This document shows positions 61,787-64,000 of a DNA stretch of 64,000 nucleotides, in pieces. The stretch comes from Flavivirga aquimarina (GTDB lineage: Bacteria > Bacteroidota > Bacteroidia > Flavobacteriales > Flavobacteriaceae). How positions within the stretch are numbered: position 1 is the stretch's first letter; each line of letters starts with the position of its first letter. The stretch is from assembly GCF_030540835.1 (NCBI RefSeq), contig NZ_JAUOEK010000139.1, positions 24,990 to 88,989 of the forward strand, in the 5' to 3' direction. The notes under the pieces are model-generated. The model ran no database searches, had not been told where the DNA came from, and saw only the letters and a program-made list of their open reading frames with translations. Made by a program: the position numbers and the translations under genes.

Positions 61787-64000
61787 ATGAAAACTTCTAA
61801 CAATTTTTTATTAAAAAGTAAACCCATTTTATTTTTTAAAAGTTTTGTACTAAAAAAAGAACAATTGAAATATTCGTATTTGTTAGTATTTGCGAGTGTT
61901 TTATTTTCATTTTCTGCTATAGCACAACCAACGTTTGGTGGAGCTCAAGGGCCAACTCTTTTATCGGGAACTTTAAATCAGCAAGGGTCTAGGTACCTTT
62001 ATACAGATGTAGTAGTAAATGTAAATGGCACTACTTCAAATGCAGATGCTGTTATTACTATTATAGAGTTAAATAATATAACAGTAAATAGTGTAGATAC
62101 TGTTCTTGGTGTTGATAATAGATTTGAACCAACCACTACTACTACCGCTGATGGTGGATATGCTGAATGGGAAATTGTGTTTGTTGAAGATGGAACAGCT
62201 AATGCTGTTACTAATGGAACCCCAATAGAGGTAGATTCATATACATTACAGGCAATTGATGTTGATGGGAATGAATTTTTTGAAGCATTAGTTGGAGACA
62301 GTTTTTTTCTTGAAGCAGGCACCAGTCCACCTACTGGTACGTGTCCACAGGGTTCAGGAGTAACTACTAATTTAATAGGATGTCCAACAGAATTAGTAGT
62401 TTCTGCAAATGGGCCTTTTACTCGTTTTCAAAGTGGTTCTGATTTTGCATCTGGTGTTCATGTAGGAAGAACAGAATATATAGTATCTATTACTTATTCT
62501 AATGTAAGTACTGTTAGATTTAGAAATGGTCGTTCAACAACTGGAAGTAGTAGGCTTAATTCAATTAGTTTTTTAGGAGAAGTTACTTTTGTTACTGGAA
62601 CTACCGATCCTGATCCTACAAACGATCCGCCTGTTGTTATTGATAATTTAGGACATACAGTGTTAGAAAACTCAGGAGCAAATGGACCTTATAATGTATT
62701 AACTGGTTCTTCAGATCCAGATGGGAATTTAGATTCAACTACTGTAACTTTAATAGATCCTAGTAATGCTTCAAATCTAGGTTATGTTGGAACAGATTTA
62801 GTGATTTCTGGTGTAGGAACTTATTCAGTTGATAATACAGGTAATGTAACTTTTACACCTGCAACAAATTATTCAGGTAATGCAGATGTAAATTTTAGAG
62901 TTTTAGATACATCAGCGGAAAGTTCTAATACAGCTACTTTAGGAATTACTGTTTGTCCTGTTGCTAATAATACAACCGATTCAAGTACTATTTGTGAAAG
63001 TGATACAAAAACTTTAACAACAACTTCTTCAGGAGGTACTTGGAGTGTTTTTAGTGGTGGCGGAAGTATTTTAGGAACTACTTATACACCTGCAGATATA
63101 ACAGTAAGCACATCGGTAACAGTGAGATATACAATTCCAGCTTCGGCTCCTTGTTCAGTATCAACCAGTGATGTGACTTTTACTGTAAATCCCTTACCAT
63201 CCGTTCCAACCGTAAGTACTCCAGTAGAGTATTGTGTTGGGGATACAGCATCTACATTAACCGCTACCGGAACGAATCTATTATGGTATACTGTTTCTAC
63301 AGGCGGAACAGGTAGTGCCACAGCACCGACTCCAAGTACAGCCACTGCAGGTAGTACATCATACTATGTAAGCCAGACCGATGGTAATAGTTGTGAGAGT
63401 GCACGTTCTGAGATAGTTGTTACCGTAAATGCTTTGCCTATAGCGGCAGCGATTACAGGTCCTAATGCCGTATGCATGGGATCGACAATAGATTTGACCG
63501 AAGGTACTGCGGGGACCATAGTATGGAGTTCATCCAATACAGGCGTAGCGACTATCGATGGTAGTGGTGTCGTGACCCCGGTAAGTGCTGGAACCACGGA
63601 TATTACTTATACCGTAACCGATAGTAGTGGCTGTACCTCATTGTCCTCGGCAACCTTTGAAGTTACCGTAAATGCTTTACCTATAGCGGCAGCGATTACA
63701 GGTCCTAATGCCGTATGCATGGGATCGACAATAGATTTGACCGAAGGTACTGCGGGGACCATAGTATGGAGTTCATCCGATACAGGCGTAGCGACTATCG
63801 ATGGTAGTGGTGTCGTGACCCCGGTAAGTGCTGGAACCACGGATATTACTTATACCGTAACCGATAGTAGTGGCTGTACCTCATTATCCTCGGCAACCTT
63901 TGAAGTTACCGTAAATGCTTTGCCTATAGCGGCAGCGATTACAGGTCCTAATGCCGTATGCATGGGATCGACAATAGATTTGACCGAAGGTACTGCAGGG
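61787..64000 (+). CDS. Giant secreted adhesin-like protein with Ig-like repeats (partial)
   Basis: The frame is open from ATG at 61787 to the window end (738 codons seen). An extended signal peptide ends at SFSAIA-Q (about residue 47). A beta-rich N-terminal domain (50-280) is followed by a cadherin-like domain (NDPPVVIDNLGHTVLENSG ... FTPATNYSGNADVNFRV), an Ig-like module with paired cysteines, a module with CVGDTASTLTATGTNLLWYT, and then 81-residue Big_2-like repeats (TIVWSSSNTGVATIDGSGVV). Bacteroidetes proteins of this build are usually exported by type IX secretion with a C-terminal sorting domain, which would lie beyond the window. Confidence 0.88.
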   Translation, partial: MKTSNNFLLKSKPILFFKSFVLKKEQLKYSYLLVFASVLFSFSAIAQPTFGGAQGPTLLSGTLNQQGSRYLYTDVVVNVNGTTSNADAVITIIELNNITVNSVDTVLGVDNRFEPTTTTTADGGYAEWEIVFVEDGTANAVTNGTPIEVDSYTLQAIDVDGNEFFEALVGDSFFLEAGTSPPTGTCPQGSGVTTNLIGCPTELVVSANGPFTRFQSGSDFASGVHVGRTEYIVSITYSNVSTVRFRNGRSTTGSSRLNSISFLGEVTFVTGTTDPDPTNDPPVVIDNLGHTVLENSGANGPYNVLTGSSDPDGNLDSTTVTLIDPSNASNLGYVGTDLVISGVGTYSVDNTGNVTFTPATNYSGNADVNFRVLDTSAESSNTATLGITVCPVANNTTDSSTICESDTKTLTTTSSGGTWSVFSGGGSILGTTYTPADITVSTSVTVRYTIPASAPCSVSTSDVTFTVNPLPSVPTVSTPVEYCVGDTASTLTATGTNLLWYTVSTGGTGSATAPTPSTATAGSTSYYVSQTDGNSCESARSEIVVTVNALPIAAAITGPNAVCMGSTIDLTEGTAGTIVWSSSNTGVATIDGSGVVTPVSAGTTDITYTVTDSSGCTSLSSATFEVTVNALPIAAAITGPNAVCMGSTIDLTEGTAGTIVWSSSDTGVATIDGSGVVTPVSAGTTDITYTVTDSSGCTSLSSATFEVTVNALPIAAAITGPNAVCMGSTIDLTEGTAG
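63419..64000 (+). repeat. 243-bp in-frame tandem repeat in the adhesin gene
   Basis: Units start at 63419, 63662 and 63905, an exact 243-base (81-codon) period, continuing past the window. Units 1 and 2 differ at only three bases, one of them changing Asn to Asp. Each unit encodes one Ig-like Big_2-type domain beginning VTVNALPIAAAITGPNAVC. Confidence 0.95.

Noticed and set aside
63364..63840. Minus-strand open frames across the adhesin repeats
   Set aside because: They repeat with the 243-base unit and are antisense to the plus-strand frame, which has a signal peptide and recognisable Ig-like domains.
63419..64000. CRISPR array
   Set aside because: The 243-base units are contiguous, nearly identical and in frame; there are no short repeats with unique spacers.

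Overview
The window looks like chromosome of a marine-type member of the Flavobacteriaceae (Bacteroidetes). The DNA is AT-rich. Promoter-like sites follow the Bacteroidetes pattern (TTG or TTTG, about 19 bases, then TAnnTTTG), and start codons lack obvious Shine-Dalgarno sequences. Gene content fits: a DUF2851 protein, a TlpA-type lipoprotein, a periplasmic TPR protein paired with an outer-membrane barrel, KDO synthesis for lipopolysaccharide, and a giant secreted Ig-repeat protein of the kind usually exported by type IX secretion. No phage, insertion sequence or CRISPR array was found.

Layout. 1-2.9 kb (minus strand): membrane proteins of unknown function with a winged-helix regulator and a Coq4-like protein; two near-identical inverted repeats overlap the two promoters of this cluster. 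3-8.5 kb: thioredoxin lipoprotein, DUF1801, kdsA, typA and a small YgjV-like membrane protein. 8.6-18.8 kb: a surface-glycan locus with two tandem Wzx-type flippases, five glycosyltransferase-like genes, a phosphoethanolamine-transferase-like enzyme and a zinc-ribbon methyltransferase; the minus-strand half runs on directly from ftsE. 19.8-26 kb: a 1013-residue TPR protein with a barrel protein, then two small secreted proteins. 26-43 kb: housekeeping and signalling genes, including a methyltransferase, a NamZ-like muramidase, a LolC/E-type permease, a cystathionine beta-synthase-like enzyme, a FIST sensor overlapping a hybrid histidine kinase, a K+ channel, an alanine:cation symporter and an acyl-CoA dehydrogenase. 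42.5-57.9 kb: the core gene-expression block rpsU - xerC - hpf - tRNA-Thr/Tyr/Gly/Thr - tuf - tRNA-Trp - secE - nusG - rplKAJL - rpoBC. 58-60.6 kb: DUF3467, a 4Fe-4S protein and prfC. 60.6-61.8 kb is a 1.2-kb gene-poor region ahead of a giant adhesin that runs off the window, with a 243-bp in-frame tandem repeat.

The most unusual signal is around the tRNA genes of the tuf block. tRNA-Trp has a broken 5' half upstream with an 18-bp palindrome in its D-loop, and its 3' end is duplicated downstream. tRNA-Thr(TGT) has its 3' end duplicated in the same way. In both cases the copied tRNA end directly follows the same short repeat (GCGAGAAGTTTAT, then CTGAGCGTAGTCGAAG). Each spacer between the four clustered tRNAs also carries a palindrome of the ATTCCTGC..GCAGGAAT type. 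The other strong leads are the paired operator near 1.8 and 2.8 kb, the FIST/histidine-kinase pair, and the recently amplified adhesin repeat. All functional statements are from reading the sequence and family knowledge; no search was run.
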